Positions 28,468-37,536 of a stretch of 64,000 bases of DNA are shown piece after piece. A program made the translations under genes and the position numbers. The stretch spans positions 1 through 64,000 of the forward strand of contig MHEE01000014.1 in the NCBI GenBank assembly GCA_001805105.1. Direction: 5' to 3'. The number at the start of each line of letters is the position of its first letter. Within the stretch, counting starts at the first letter, position 1. Source of the DNA: Nitrospirae bacterium GWF2_44_13 (GTDB taxonomy: Bacteria; Nitrospirota; Thermodesulfovibrionia; Thermodesulfovibrionales; UBA1546). The notes beneath the pieces were generated by a model. The model had not been told where the DNA came from. It ran no database searches and worked only from the letters and a program-made list of their open reading frames with translations.

Positions 28468-29601
28468 TCAGTCAAGCCCAAATCCTTCAAACAGCATTAC
28501 TATAACTGAATTTGACACCACCAAACCCTTTCTCGTAAGCCGCAAATAATCGCCTTCCACCTCAAGATGCCCGTCTTCAATTAATTCTCTGCAAACAGCC
28601 GGCATGTCCAGTCCAAGCTCTTTTGCCTTTGCAAGACTTATCCCTTCGGTCTTTCTTAAGCCAAGGAATATAAACTCCTTAATTGCGTCATCGCGCTTAA
28701 TCTCCGTTGACTCAGCCTCAGGGATTATTCCTTTATTCAGGTCTTTAATGTATCTCCTGATATCATCTGTGTTTTTTGAGCGGAAGCTTCTGATAAAAGA
28801 GTGCGCTCCGGCTCCGGCTCCTATATATTCTCCCCTGTCCCAATAATTCAAATTGTGGAGACATCTGAATCGTGGCAGGGCAAAATTTGATATTTCATAA
28901 TGCTCGTAGCCTTTGTTTCTAAGATAATCAATCGCAGAGCCGTACATCTCAAGAACCAACTCCTCATCAGGTATTTTAATCTTACCGCTCTCAATTAATC
29001 CGTATAACGGCGTATCTTTTTCAGGAGTAAGCTCATAAGAAGATATATGCGCCGGAGAAATGGTAAAAGCTGCTGTCTTTGATAAGGTCTCTTCCCATGT
29101 CTTCATCGTCTGACCCGGAATTCCGTATATGAGGTCTATTGAAAAATTATTAATGCCTGAGTTTTTGATTGCCTCTATCGCCTTCAATGCCTCGTTAGAT
29201 GTGTGGATTCTTCCAAGGGTCTTTAATTCATCATCATTGAATGACTGGACTCCAATGCTTATTCTATTCACTCCAAGGGAGAGGAGCATTTTTATCTTAG
29301 ATTCATCAACAGTACCCGGATTTGCCTCAACAGTTATTTTAGGAGAAGGCGACAAGGAATAATTATTTTGCAGGCATGTAAAAAGCTGTCTGAAGCATTC
29401 ATCGGGAAGAATCGTCGGCGTCCCCCCGCCGATGTATATTGTCTTTAATTCTCCTGCAACATCTTTTTTAAGAACCAGCTCTTTGCATAGAGCGTCTGTG
29501 TATGCCCTTGCAAGCGCTTCATTGTAAGTCACGGAAAGAAAATCACAGTAAAGGCATTTTTTTATGCAGAAAGGGATGTGGATGTAGAGGGATTCGGGCA
29601 T
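28468..29601 (-). CDS. hemW: Radical SAM heme chaperone HemW (CPO-like)
   Basis: 377 residues. The radical-SAM cysteines lie in IPFCIKKCLYCDF, then IYIGGGTPT, EANPGTVDESK, GVQSFNDDELKTLGR and a C-terminal HemN-type winged domain. The single-Cys-after-CXXXC HemW pattern and short length argue against coproporphyrinogen dehydrogenase HemN. It probably delivers heme to respiratory proteins. Confidence 0.9.
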   Translation of the reverse strand: MPESLYIHIPFCIKKCLYCDFLSVTYNEALARAYTDALCKELVLKKDVAGELKTIYIGGGTPTILPDECFRQLFTCLQNNYSLSPSPKITVEANPGTVDESKIKMLLSLGVNRISIGVQSFNDDELKTLGRIHTSNEALKAIEAIKNSGINNFSIDLIYGIPGQTMKTWEETLSKTAAFTISPAHISSYELTPEKDTPLYGLIESGKIKIPDEELVLEMYGSAIDYLRNKGYEHYEISNFALPRFRCLHNLNYWDRGEYIGAGAGAHSFIRSFRSKNTDDIRRYIKDLNKGIIPEAESTEIKRDDAIKEFIFLGLRKTEGISLAKAKELGLDMPAVCRELIEDGHLEVEGDYLRLTRKGLVVSNSVIVMLFEGFGLD

Positions 29602-29774
29602 AATTTAGAGTAACACAAAAATAAAGGGATATTTTTTAGAGGCTTTTTCTCCAGATTAAAAATTCTTCTTTCTTACCTCCTCTCTTTATGCTATATTGTA
29701 TCAAATTATCGCAAAAGGGAATATTCAGATATTAATTGTTTATGCCTTAAATTCAAACACAGGAGGAGAAAAGA

Positions 29775-30218
29775 ATGAAAAAAACTATTATAGCTCTTGT
29801 ATTCACTTTGGCTGCTTGCGCAACCCCGACCCCGTATGGTAAGTATGGTCATCTTGGAGGTTACATTGACAACCGAATCGACGCAAATACCTTTTCTATA
29901 AGTGTCAACAATAACGCCTTCACAACGTAGCAAACAACTTCAATGCACGCTTTCTATCGGGCGGCTGAATTAACGGTCGAAAATGGCTTTGATTATTTCG
30001 TAATTGTAAGCGGTGCGAATAATCCGACCTCCATGGCCACAGCAATGCAGGGGAGCAACTACTCGCCAATTATAGTGGTCCCAATAGTATTTCCTAATCA
30101 GGTCATAGTTATTAGGTCATTTAAGGGTACAAAACCAAATGACCAAGTCAACGCGTATGATGCCCGTGAAGTTATGAAATATTTGGGACCTCAAATTGGG
30201 GCACGCCAAGGCAAATAA
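29775..30218 (+). pseudogene. Small lipoprotein interrupted by an in-frame TAG
   Basis: From the ATG at 29775 (Shine-Dalgarno AGGAGGAG) the frame encodes MKKTIIALVFTLAAC, a lipoprotein signal with Cys15, then a conserved-looking NRIDANTFSISVNNNAF. A TAG at 29928-29930 interrupts, and the same frame continues to 30218 with HAFYRAAELTVENGFDYFVI. The two parts look like one protein of the CC0125/CC1285-type lipoprotein family. A single CAG-to-TAG change explains it; read-through is the other option. All else in the frame is intact, so the change seems recent. Confidence 0.75.
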
Positions 30219-30335
30219 TCCAGCGTGGTGGCAGACAATTATGAGAATATTAGCTCCACACCCCTATTTCTTGATACAACAAACCCGCGCTGCTGATTTA
30301 GAGCGTTAGCTTTTAAAAAATGCTAAAATACATAT

Positions 30336-30578
30336 ATGAAACATACGCAATATTTTTCCTTTATTAAACAACGGCCCGATAGGGCAATTATCAAAGATGA
30401 ATGGATACTGGAGACTATCAGTGATCCTCTGAAAACAGAGATTCAAACTGATGGAAGAATAAGGAAGTGGAAGTATATAGAGGAAGTGGGGAAATATCTG
30501 AGAGTAATACTCTTGGAAGATGGAGAAACAGTTCATAATGCCTTTTTTGATAGAGGCTTTAAGGAGGAACAGCTATGA
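30336..30578 (+). CDS. Small protein paired with DUF2283, possible toxin
   Basis: 80 residues with FSFIKQRPDRAIIKDEW, DGRIRKWKYIEEVGKYLRV and EDGETVHNAFFDRGF. Proteins of this pattern frequently precede DUF2283 genes, as here (4-bp overlap), and the pair resembles a small toxin-antitoxin module. No catalytic residues can be named with certainty. Confidence 0.7.
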   Translation: MKHTQYFSFIKQRPDRAIIKDEWILETISDPLKTEIQTDGRIRKWKYIEEVGKYLRVILLEDGETVHNAFFDRGFKEEQL

Positions 30579-30781
30579 AAATCAGGTATTTTGCTGATAC
30601 CGATACTGCACTCATTGAGTTTTCAAATGAATCTGTTGTGGAAACAAAGGAAATCTCAGAGAACCTTTATATTGATTTGGACGGAAAAGGTAATCTTGTC
30701 AGCATGACCATTGAGCACGCAAAAGAAAAGGCAGGCATCTCAGAGGTATCGTATTTGCAGATGGGAAAAGTAGGCGCCTAA
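30575..30781 (+). CDS. DUF2283 family protein
   Basis: 68 residues: MKIRYFADTDTALIEFSN, followed by ENLYIDLDGKGNLVSMTIEHA, the typical DUF2283 sheet. AGGAGG precedes the start. Likely the antitoxin-side partner of the gene before it. Confidence 0.85.
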   Translation: MKIRYFADTDTALIEFSNESVVETKEISENLYIDLDGKGNLVSMTIEHAKEKAGISEVSYLQMGKVGA

Positions 30782-30829
30782 TAAAAAATTGAAGTGGACG
30801 GCGTAAAATGCTGCCGCAAGTTCAATCTC

Positions 30830-32617
30830 TCACTTCACCTTTAACACCGCAAGAAACGCCTCCTGCGGAAGTTCTATTTTCCCAATCTGCTTCATCCTCT
30901 TTTTCCCCTCTTTCTGCTTCTCAAGGAGCTTTCTCTTACGGCTTATATCACCGCCGTAGCACTTTGCAAGAACATCTTTCCTCAGCGCCCTTACGCTCTC
31001 ACGCGCTATAATCTTGCTTCCTATTGCTGCCTGAATCACGACCTCATACATCTGCCTCGGTATAATCCCCCTCAGCTTTTCACTCAGCTCCCTGCCTTTG
31101 TAATATGACTTTTCCTCATGCACTATCAGGGAGAGGGCGTCAATAATCTCGCCGTTAATGAGGATGTTAAGCTTAACAAGGTCTGATTCCCTGAAGCCGA
31201 TGAACTCATAATCCATTGACGCATAGCCTTTTGATATGGATTTTAACCTGTCGTAAAAATCCCATAAAATCTCATTCAGAGGCAGTTCATACTCAACCTT
31301 AATCTTGTCTTTCCCTATAAATGTGAAATTCTTCTGTGTCCCCCTTTTTTCCTGACAAAGGTCAAAGATAGGGCCTATGTAATCCTTCGGCACGAATATG
31401 GTCACAAGAACAAAAGGCTCCTCTATTCTCTCGTACTTGTCAGGCAGCAGAGCTGGGTTTTCAATATGAATGACCTCTCCTCCGGTCTTTGTCACCTTGT
31501 AAACAACAGTCGGAGCCGTGCTTAAAAGTGAAAGGTCAAACTCACGCTCAAGCCTTTCTTTTATTATTTCCATGTGAAGAAGCCCGAGAAAACCGCACCT
31601 GAACCCGAACCCGAGCGCAAGCGAAGTCTCAGGCTCGTAATTAAAAGACGAATCATTTAATCTCAGTTTATTAAGCGCATCCCTCAGGTTGTCGTATTCA
31701 TGGGGTATTGTCGGATAAAGCCCGCAAAATACCATCGGCTTTATGTCCTTATATCCGGGACACGGCTCCTGTGCCGGAGTATCCACATCAGTCATCGTGT
31801 CTCCGATCCTTGAGTCTGTTACGTTCTTTATCCCTGCAATTACATAGCCGACCTCGCCGGAGGAAAGTTCTTCTGAGGGCTGCATCTTTGGACTGAAAAT
31901 CCCCACCTGCGCCACCTCAAATTCATTCCCTGTCGCCATAAGTTTTATTTTCTTGCCTGCCCTCACCATCCCGTCAAAAACTCTTACGAGCACGATTACT
32001 CCCTGATAATTGTCAAACCATGAATCAAATATTAACGCCTTGAGAGGCTTATCGTCTTCTCCTGTTGGCGGCGGAATTTTCTTCACTATAGCTTCAAGAA
32101 TCTCTTTTGTGCCTATGCCTTCCTTCGCGCTTGCGAGTATTGCTTCGGAACAGTCAAGCCCGATTGCATCTTCTATCTGCTCCTTTGTTTTTTCAGGCTC
32201 TGCCGCCGGCAGGTCTATTTTATTTATGACAGGAATCATCTCAAGGTTATGTTCCACTGCAAGGTATGCGTTGGCAAGGGTCTGCGCCTCAACTCCCTGC
32301 GATGCGTCAACAATAAGAAGCGCGCCTTCGCACGAGGCAAGGCTTCTTGACACCTCGTATGAAAAATCAACATGCCCCGGTGTGTCTATGAGATTGAGGA
32401 TGTATTCCTTTCCGTCATCAGCCTTATACAGAAGACGCACTGAATGCGCTTTTATCGTAATGCCCCGTTCGCGCTCAAGGTCCATGGAATCAAGAACCTG
32501 CGCCTGCATCTCCCTTGCGCTGAGCGCGCCTGTAAATTCAAGAAGCCTGTCTGCAAGAGTAGACTTCCCGTGATCTATATGAGCTATGATGGAAAAATTA
32601 CGTATATCCTTTGGCAT
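30830..32617 (-). CDS. lepA: Elongation factor 4 (LepA)
   Basis: About 595 residues from the ATG at 32617 ([20 protein letters not shown]), which has AAGGA 4-9 nt upstream; the longer frame to 32689 is not family-like. GTPase motifs [17 protein letters not shown] and NKIDLP, EF-G-like domains, and the LepA-specific C-terminal domain ([20 protein letters not shown]). It back-translocates or remodels stalled ribosomes. Confidence 0.97.
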   Translation of the reverse strand: MPKDIRNFSIIAHIDHGKSTLADRLLEFTGALSAREMQAQVLDSMDLERERGITIKAHSVRLLYKADDGKEYILNLIDTPGHVDFSYEVSRSLASCEGALLIVDASQGVEAQTLANAYLAVEHNLEMIPVINKIDLPAAEPEKTKEQIEDAIGLDCSEAILASAKEGIGTKEILEAIVKKIPPPTGEDDKPLKALIFDSWFDNYQGVIVLVRVFDGMVRAGKKIKLMATGNEFEVAQVGIFSPKMQPSEELSSGEVGYVIAGIKNVTDSRIGDTMTDVDTPAQEPCPGYKDIKPMVFCGLYPTIPHEYDNLRDALNKLRLNDSSFNYEPETSLALGFGFRCGFLGLLHMEIIKERLEREFDLSLLSTAPTVVYKVTKTGGEVIHIENPALLPDKYERIEEPFVLVTIFVPKDYIGPIFDLCQEKRGTQKNFTFIGKDKIKVEYELPLNEILWDFYDRLKSISKGYASMDYEFIGFRESDLVKLNILINGEIIDALSLIVHEEKSYYKGRELSEKLRGIIPRQMYEVVIQAAIGSKIIARESVRALRKDVLAKCYGGDISRKRKLLEKQKEGKKRMKQIGKIELPQEAFLAVLKVK

Positions 32618-32753
32618 AGTCCTTCCGGGGATTAATCTGGAATTGTTTATTTTATCACAAAATATAGGAAAGAAAGGGATAGAATACATTATTATTGAAA
32701 GAGCGGTGTTTTTGTGTTACTGTTTTTAAACCGCCAATATCTGAAATGAGCAG

Positions 32754-32774
32754 GCCTGAAACTTTCAGGCTTTT
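32754..32774 (+). promoter_or_regulatory. Short hairpin with T tract in the cbiM leader
   Basis: GCCTGAAA and TTTCAGGC flank one base and are followed by TTTT. It could be an attenuator or a weak terminator ahead of the Ni/Co transporter operon. No known riboswitch core was recognised in 32690-32806. Confidence 0.35.
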
Positions 32775-32806
32775 ACCTGAACACAGGCAAACAGCAAAGG
32801 GGTTAA

Positions 32807-33520
32807 ATGCACATACCTGACGGATATTTAGGGCCGATAACATACGGAAGCCTCTGGGCAGCCGTTATTCCAATCTGGATTTACGCCTCAAAAAAGGTCA
32901 AGGAGATATTAAAGGCATCTCAGGTTCCTCTTCTTGCCCTGAGCGCCGCATTCAGCTTTGTGATAATGATGTTTAATGTACCGCTGCCGGGCGGGACAAC
33001 AGGCCATGCAACAGGCGCAACACTGATTGCAATCTTAATCGGGCCGTGGCCCGCAGTGATTGCTTTATCAATTGCGCTTATTGTTCAGGCTCTTATCTTC
33101 GGAGACGGCGGGATTACTGCCATAGGAGCAAACTGTTTTAATATGGGTTTTGCAGGCGTGCTTGTGGGCTATGGGATATATAAATTAATTTCAAATTTCT
33201 CCCGATATTCATCGGGACAAATTTCAAATGCAGGAACTCGTAATTCGCCACTCTCCACCTGTCACTTAATAGGGGCCGGGATAGGCGCATACGCAGGGAT
33301 AAACCTTGCAGCATTTCTCACAGCCGTAGAACTCGGGATTCAGCCGCTTCTCCATACAGGCGCAGACGGAAGGCCTCTATACAGCCCGTTCCCTTTGAGC
33401 ATAACCATTCCTGCAATAATGTTAGAGCATATATTTATTTTTGGAATTGTTGAGGCAGTGGTTACCGTGACTGTGCTTCTTTACATCAAAAAATCACATC
33501 CTGAGTTGATAAGAGGGTAG
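32807..33520 (+). CDS. cbiM: Ni/Co ECF transporter S component CbiM/NikM
   Basis: 237 residues. The N-terminal MHIPDGYLGP supplies the metal-binding Met-His and His2; the remaining helices include the characteristic PLPGGTTGHATGATL. Imports Ni2+ or Co2+. The loop at residues about 132-153 (FSRYSSGQISNAGTRNSPLS) is encoded by a palindrome plus a heptamer array, not by family-like sequence. AAGGGG Shine-Dalgarno. First gene of cbiM-PDGLE-cbiQ-cbiO-HsdR_N. Confidence 0.9.
   Translation: MHIPDGYLGPITYGSLWAAVIPIWIYASKKVKEILKASQVPLLALSAAFSFVIMMFNVPLPGGTTGHATGATLIAILIGPWPAVIALSIALIVQALIFGDGGITAIGANCFNMGFAGVLVGYGIYKLISNFSRYSSGQISNAGTRNSPLSTCHLIGAGIGAYAGINLAAFLTAVELGIQPLLHTGADGRPLYSPFPLSITIPAIMLEHIFIFGIVEAVVTVTVLLYIKKSHPELIRG
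33200..33217. repeat. Palindrome TCCCGAT-ATTC-ATCGGGA inside cbiM
   Basis: Perfect 7-bp arms. A close relative (ATCCCGAT-ATT-ATCGGGAT) lies at 63091-63109 before groES. Here it is coding and sits 13 bp before a heptamer array. Confidence 0.7.
33231..33265. repeat. Heptamer array inside cbiM
   Basis: Units CAGGAAC, TCGTAAT, TCGCCAC, TCTCCAC, CTGTCAC. In frame in a loop between membrane helices. Confidence 0.75.
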
Positions 33521-33522
33521 TC

Positions 33523-33864
33523 ATGGCGAATTCAAAATTCGGGAAGCTCTGGATAGGAATCGCTATATTGATAATACTGTCACCTGTGGGATTAATTCTC
33601 CCTGAACTTTTAAAGGCGGGCGGCGCATGGGGAGAATGGGGCGCGGATGAGATTGAAAAGATTGCGGGATATATTCCGCACGGACTTAAAAAACTGTCGG
33701 AACTCTGGAAAGCTCCGATTCCTGATTATGCGTTTTCAGGCTGGGACAAAGGGGTTAAGTCATATATAGGCTATATATTTTCAGGGATAATAGGCGCTGC
33801 TCTGGTTATAGGAGTATCAATGCTCATAGGAAAAATTTTTGCGGGGAAAAATGGGAATTCCTGA
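33523..33864 (+). CDS. PDGLE-domain (CbiN/NikN-like) component
   Basis: 113 residues: N-terminal helix (LWIGIAILIILSPVGLILPEL), an extracytoplasmic segment AWGEWGADEIEKIAGYIPHG and a C-terminal helix (IFSGIIGAALVIGVSMLIG). This matches the small auxiliary N subunit that assists CbiM/NikM. ATG 2 bp after cbiM. Overlaps cbiQ. Confidence 0.8.
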   Translation: MANSKFGKLWIGIAILIILSPVGLILPELLKAGGAWGEWGADEIEKIAGYIPHGLKKLSELWKAPIPDYAFSGWDKGVKSYIGYIFSGIIGAALVIGVSMLIGKIFAGKNGNS

Positions 33865-34795
33865 CTGGCTTAAAACAGTAACGAGAGACGAGTTGCAAGT
33901 TGTGAACATAAAAAAACCAAGAGAGAGGTTTCTTGATAAGACTCTGCGGCATGTTGTCTCTTTTGTTGAAGATACGATGTTCAATGAAAGAACCTCTTCA
34001 ATAAAGGGGTTTCTGCAGGGGACTGAACCGAGAATAAAGATTGTCATCATCTTCCTGTTCATTATAGTTTTAAGTTTTCAGAAAACTGTTTCAGGCATCG
34101 TTGTCTTTCTGTCTCTTGCTCTGCTGTTGGCGCTTCTGTCAGGCGTGCTTATTACTCTTCTGAAGAGGCTGATGCCGGCAATGGTTTTTACAATGCTGAT
34201 TGCCCTGCCTGCTGCGCTGAATCTGATAGTTGACGGAGAACCGATGGTGATGCTTCATGAATTTGAAAAACCGCACACATTTTATCAGATAACAATCCCC
34301 GCTCACATCTCTGTCACAAAGCAGGGGGCTTTAAGCGCTCTGGCTCTTTTCCTACGGGTGATGGCGTCTGCTTCCCTGGTTTTTCTGCTTACGCTCACTA
34401 CGCCGCCGAATAGATTTATCAAGGCTGTCTCATCCTTTGTACCAGGAGCATTCAAGTCAATCGTTTCAATAAGCTACAGATATATATTCTTTCTGACAAG
34501 AAAAGTTGAAGAGTTCATTATGGGTTTCAGGGCAAGAAATATCTCGTTGCCCGCCACCCGCCACTCGTCACTGATTGGGCAGCGGTGGACTGCATCAAGA
34601 ATGGGACTTTTATTTTCAATGAGCATAAGGTTGAGCGCCGAGCTTGAACGGGCAATGGAGGCGAGGGGATATGATTATAATTTTGAAGTTCAAAGTGAAA
34701 GGTTAAAAGTTTCGGATATTTCGGGGCCTGATATCTTATTGATTATTTTTTCAATAACAATCATAGGGGTAATGCTTTGGACGCCTTTAATGTAA
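33851..34795 (+). CDS. cbiQ: Ni/Co ECF transporter T component
   Basis: About 314 residues from the ATG at 33851 (GCGGGG upstream); a TTG at 33839 would add four residues. Five or so membrane helices and the coupling motifs (SISYRYIFFLTRKVEEFIMG, ELERAMEARGYDY) that contact the ATPase are clear. Two heptamer arrays lie in frame: one encodes LPATRHSSL between the coupling helices, the other the segment after EARGYDYN. Confidence 0.88.
   Translation: MGIPDWLKTVTRDELQVVNIKKPRERFLDKTLRHVVSFVEDTMFNERTSSIKGFLQGTEPRIKIVIIFLFIIVLSFQKTVSGIVVFLSLALLLALLSGVLITLLKRLMPAMVFTMLIALPAALNLIVDGEPMVMLHEFEKPHTFYQITIPAHISVTKQGALSALALFLRVMASASLVFLLTLTTPPNRFIKAVSSFVPGAFKSIVSISYRYIFFLTRKVEEFIMGFRARNISLPATRHSSLIGQRWTASRMGLLFSMSIRLSAELERAMEARGYDYNFEVQSERLKVSDISGPDILLIIFSITIIGVMLWTPLM
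34545..34572. repeat. Heptamer array inside cbiQ (A)
   Basis: Units CGTTGCC, CGCCACC, CGCCACT, CGTCACT. Confidence 0.8.
34685..34712. repeat. Heptamer array inside cbiQ (B)
   Basis: Units GAAGTTC, AAAGTGA, AAGGTTA, AAAGTTT. Similar in base content to the array at 6364 but not the same unit. Confidence 0.65.
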
Positions 34796-35829
34796 AAAAA
34801 ATATCATACGCTTATAAAAATGGCAAAAAAGCTGCTGACGAGGTTTCATTCAGTGTTAAAAAAGGCGAGAGCCTTACAATAATAGGCACTAACGGCTCCG
34901 GCAAGTCAACACTGCTTTATCTCCTCAACGGCCTTCTAACGCCTGAGTCAGGTGATATTGAAATATTCGGCAGAAATATAACTGGCAATTTTCCGCCTGA
35001 ACTCAGACAGCGGATATCTCTCCTGTTTCAAAACCCGCATGCCCAGCTTTTTCTGCTGAGTGTATGGGATGAACTCTGCTTGGGCCCTCTGCAGCTCGGG
35101 CTTGAAAAAAACGAGATACAAAAACGGACAGAGGAGTTGCTTGGCCTTCTAAATATCAAACACTTGAGAGACAGGGGGCCGTGGGATTTGAGCGGCGGCG
35201 AGATGAGGAAGGTGGCATTCGGCACATGTCTCAGCGTTAATCCTGATGTTCTTCTTCTTGATGAGCCCACAACAGGGCTTGACCCAAGAAGTCAGGTTGA
35301 ATTCGTGGACTTGATAAATGAATTGCGGCGCGCAGGGAAAACAATAGTCACGGCAACGCATGACCTTGGTATAATTGAAGACATATCCGACAGGACTATG
35401 GTCATTGGAGAAGACCACAGGCTGCTGACGGAGGGGAACCCATGGGATGTTATGGAGGATACGGATATGCTTCTCAGGGCAAACCTTATTCACAGGCATG
35501 TCCACAGACACTGCTGGTATGCCCATGAGCACAGCCATTTCGGGACGCATGGACACGAACATATACAAGTGGAAAATAAACAGCCGCAAGTTGAAAGTCA
35601 GGCTATTAAGGAGGCAATCATCGCTATGACAGAACTGGATAAATTGAAAAAACTTCTTGAATACTGGTCAGAGCATAATGAAGAACATGCAAAGACGTAT
35701 CTTGAGTGGGCGGAAAAGGCGGCTGCCTCAGGGGATAAGGAGTTATCCGCTGTACTTAAAGAGATTGCTGAAAATACAAAAAAGATGGATGGGTTGTTTG
35801 AAAAGGCAAAGAAGGCTGTTAGGAAATGA
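34777..35829 (+). CDS. cbiO: Ni/Co ECF ATPase with His-rich linker and extra C-terminal domain
   Basis: 350 residues from a TTG (AGGGG upstream), longer than the usual 270-280. ABC motifs: GTNGSGKST, DLSGGEMRKVAFG, LLLDEPTTGLD, ATHD. After about residue 235 comes a His-rich stretch (HRHVHRHCWYAHEHSHFGTH) able to bind nickel or cobalt, then about 80 helical residues (LEYWSEHNEEHAKTYLEWAE) forming an added domain. The His stretch favours a metal transporter role and suggests storage or sensing. Overlaps cbiQ by 19 bp. Confidence 0.9.
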   Translation: MDAFNVKKISYAYKNGKKAADEVSFSVKKGESLTIIGTNGSGKSTLLYLLNGLLTPESGDIEIFGRNITGNFPPELRQRISLLFQNPHAQLFLLSVWDELCLGPLQLGLEKNEIQKRTEELLGLLNIKHLRDRGPWDLSGGEMRKVAFGTCLSVNPDVLLLDEPTTGLDPRSQVEFVDLINELRRAGKTIVTATHDLGIIEDISDRTMVIGEDHRLLTEGNPWDVMEDTDMLLRANLIHRHVHRHCWYAHEHSHFGTHGHEHIQVENKQPQVESQAIKEAIIAMTELDKLKKLLEYWSEHNEEHAKTYLEWAEKAAASGDKELSAVLKEIAENTKKMDGLFEKAKKAVRK

Positions 35830-36383
35830 AATATAAACTTCCTGATGGGTTTGAAAACAAAGAAGAGGCGATGGAGGCATTGATTAAAAAAGAGATTGAT
35901 GCCGCTGAATCAGAACTGTCCGCAGTGAGGCGGGATATAGAAAAATTCCTTCTTGAGAAAAAAGGCTACGCCGCAACCGAGATAGAAAAAGACAGGGAAT
36001 TTGAAGTTTTGATTGGGAATGAAAGGTGTAAATCAGGAACAGACATTATCATAAGCATTGACGGCAAGAGGCTTATCTTAATTAAATGTTCTGTAGGCGC
36101 GCTGGTCTCAAGGGAAAGGCAGTCTGTTGCATGCGCGCGCGTGCTTGATTCTTATCAGATACCATTTGCTGTTGTAACGGACGCGGTGGATGCGATAGTG
36201 CTTGATACATTAACAGGCAAGGTTATGAGCGAGGGGATGGAATCCATTCCTTCAAGAAATGAACTGACTGAACTCATCAGCACGATTGAATTAAAAACAC
36301 TTTCTCCTGAACGGGCAGAGAAAGAGAAAAGGATACTCCTTGCATTTGATTCAATTAAATGCACGATAAATTACGGGGAGTAA
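35826..36383 (+). CDS. Stand-alone HsdR_N-type (restriction R-subunit N-terminal) protein
   Basis: 185 residues. The middle reads FLLEKKGYAATEIEKDREFE, CKSGTDIIISIDGKRLILIKC, RERQSVACARVLDSYQIPFAVVT, the PD-(D/E)xK-like fold of PF13588-type domains. The catalytic-like E/D...K pattern (D-x-I...I-K-C) is present. No other restriction subunits are near. It overlaps cbiO by 4 bp and so ends the transporter operon; the link is unexplained. Confidence 0.75.
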   Translation: MKYKLPDGFENKEEAMEALIKKEIDAAESELSAVRRDIEKFLLEKKGYAATEIEKDREFEVLIGNERCKSGTDIIISIDGKRLILIKCSVGALVSRERQSVACARVLDSYQIPFAVVTDAVDAIVLDTLTGKVMSEGMESIPSRNELTELISTIELKTLSPERAEKEKRILLAFDSIKCTINYGE

Positions 36384-36566
36384 TCAGAACAAATCCTTCT
36401 GTTTTTCGCTGGAGGCTTTGATTGTATTTCTTTCGTATCTCTCCGCAATCCCGAATAGTTTTTCCGTAAATGCCATCTCATCAATAAGCCCGAGCCTGAA
36501 ATCAGTCACAACAAGGTAAAATACCTCAAGAAGCTCTTCATTTAGCGCTCTGTTTGTTTCAGCCAT
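36384..36566 (-). CDS. Small helical protein of unknown function
   Basis: 60 residues, MAETNRALNEELLEVFYLVV then DFRLGLIDEMAFTEKLFGIA; predicted all-helical, no motif recognised. It starts 15 bp after the cysK stop on the same strand and ends directly against the HsdR_N stop. Compact placement supports a real gene. Confidence 0.5.
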   Translation of the reverse strand: MAETNRALNEELLEVFYLVVTDFRLGLIDEMAFTEKLFGIAERYERNTIKASSEKQKDLF

Positions 36567-36581
36567 AAATATACCTTTGCC

Positions 36582-37514
36582 TTACGGCGTCTCTGATGCA
36601 AAAAGGCCTGTGCTCAGATAACGCTCCCCCCTGTCAGGCAATATCACAACAACCTTTTTCCCTTTTCCTAATTTATTGGCGACCCTTAACGCAGCCCACA
36701 TCGCTGCCCCGGATGATATCCCGCAAAGAAGCCCTTCCTTTAGGGATAATTGTTTTGCTGTCGCTGCGGCATCGGAATCTGTTACAGGAATAACTTCGTT
36801 ATATATCTTTGTGTTCAGCACTCCGGGGGAAAAGCCTGCCCCGATTCCAGCAATCTTATGCGGCCCGGGATTTCCGCCTGAAAGAACAGGTGAAGCCGCA
36901 GGCTCTACCGCAGCTATCCATAGGTCGGGGTTTTTACTCCTCAACATCTCGCCAACTCCTGTTATCGTGCCGCCTGTGCCGACGCCTGCCACAAAACCGT
37001 CAGGCACAGTGCCGAGCGCATCCATTATCTCAACTGCAGTTGTCTTTTTATGTATCTCAGGGTTAGCAGGGTTTTCAAACTGCTGCGGCATAAAATAACC
37101 TGTACTTGCCCTGTAAATCTCTTCTGCCTTTTCAACAGCTCCCATCATTCCCCTCTTGCCCTCAGTCAGAACAAGCTCTGCTCCATAAGCCTGAAGCAGA
37201 TGCCTTCTTTCCATTGACATTGTCTCGGGCATTGTAAGGATTAATTTGTATCCCTTTACTGCCGCTATCATTGCAAGCCCTATTCCTGTATTGCCGCTTG
37301 TAGGCTCTATTATTGTGCCTCCGGGTTTAAGCGCCCCGCTTTTCTCAGCTGTTTCTATCATTGAAAGGGCAATCCTGTCCTTCACAGAGCCGCCTATGTT
37401 GCAGCCCTCAAGTTTTGCCCAGACCTCAGCGTCATCCGCCTGACATAAGCGGTTAATCTTCACCAGAGGCGTATTGCCGATCAAAGTCAGAATATTCTTA
37501 TTCAGTTTAATCAT
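36582..37514 (-). CDS. cysK: Cysteine synthase A
   Basis: 310 residues. PLP lysine in GGSVKDRIAL, phosphate loop EPTSGNTGIGLA, substrate loop and GVGTGGTITGVGE, C-terminal CGISSGAA. It makes cysteine from O-acetylserine and sulfide. GGAG-type Shine-Dalgarno. First gene of a likely two-gene unit. Confidence 0.95.
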   Translation of the reverse strand: MIKLNKNILTLIGNTPLVKINRLCQADDAEVWAKLEGCNIGGSVKDRIALSMIETAEKSGALKPGGTIIEPTSGNTGIGLAMIAAVKGYKLILTMPETMSMERRHLLQAYGAELVLTEGKRGMMGAVEKAEEIYRASTGYFMPQQFENPANPEIHKKTTAVEIMDALGTVPDGFVAGVGTGGTITGVGEMLRSKNPDLWIAAVEPAASPVLSGGNPGPHKIAGIGAGFSPGVLNTKIYNEVIPVTDSDAAATAKQLSLKEGLLCGISSGAAMWAALRVANKLGKGKKVVVILPDRGERYLSTGLFASETP

Positions 37515-37536
37515 TGGCGCTCCATTCCTTTATTCC

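Noticed and set aside
30782-30829. Terminator between the DUF2283 gene and lepA
   Set aside because: Only scattered 5-6 bp inverted pieces; no stem with a T tract.
32690-32806. Cobalamin or NiCo riboswitch before cbiM
   Set aside because: The leader is only about 115 nt. The core motifs I know for these riboswitches are not seen; only a short hairpin is.
35569-35603. Heptamer array in the cbiO linker
   Set aside because: Units GTGGAAA, ATAAACA, GCCGCAA, GTTGAAA, GTCAGGC agree too weakly to count as a repeat.
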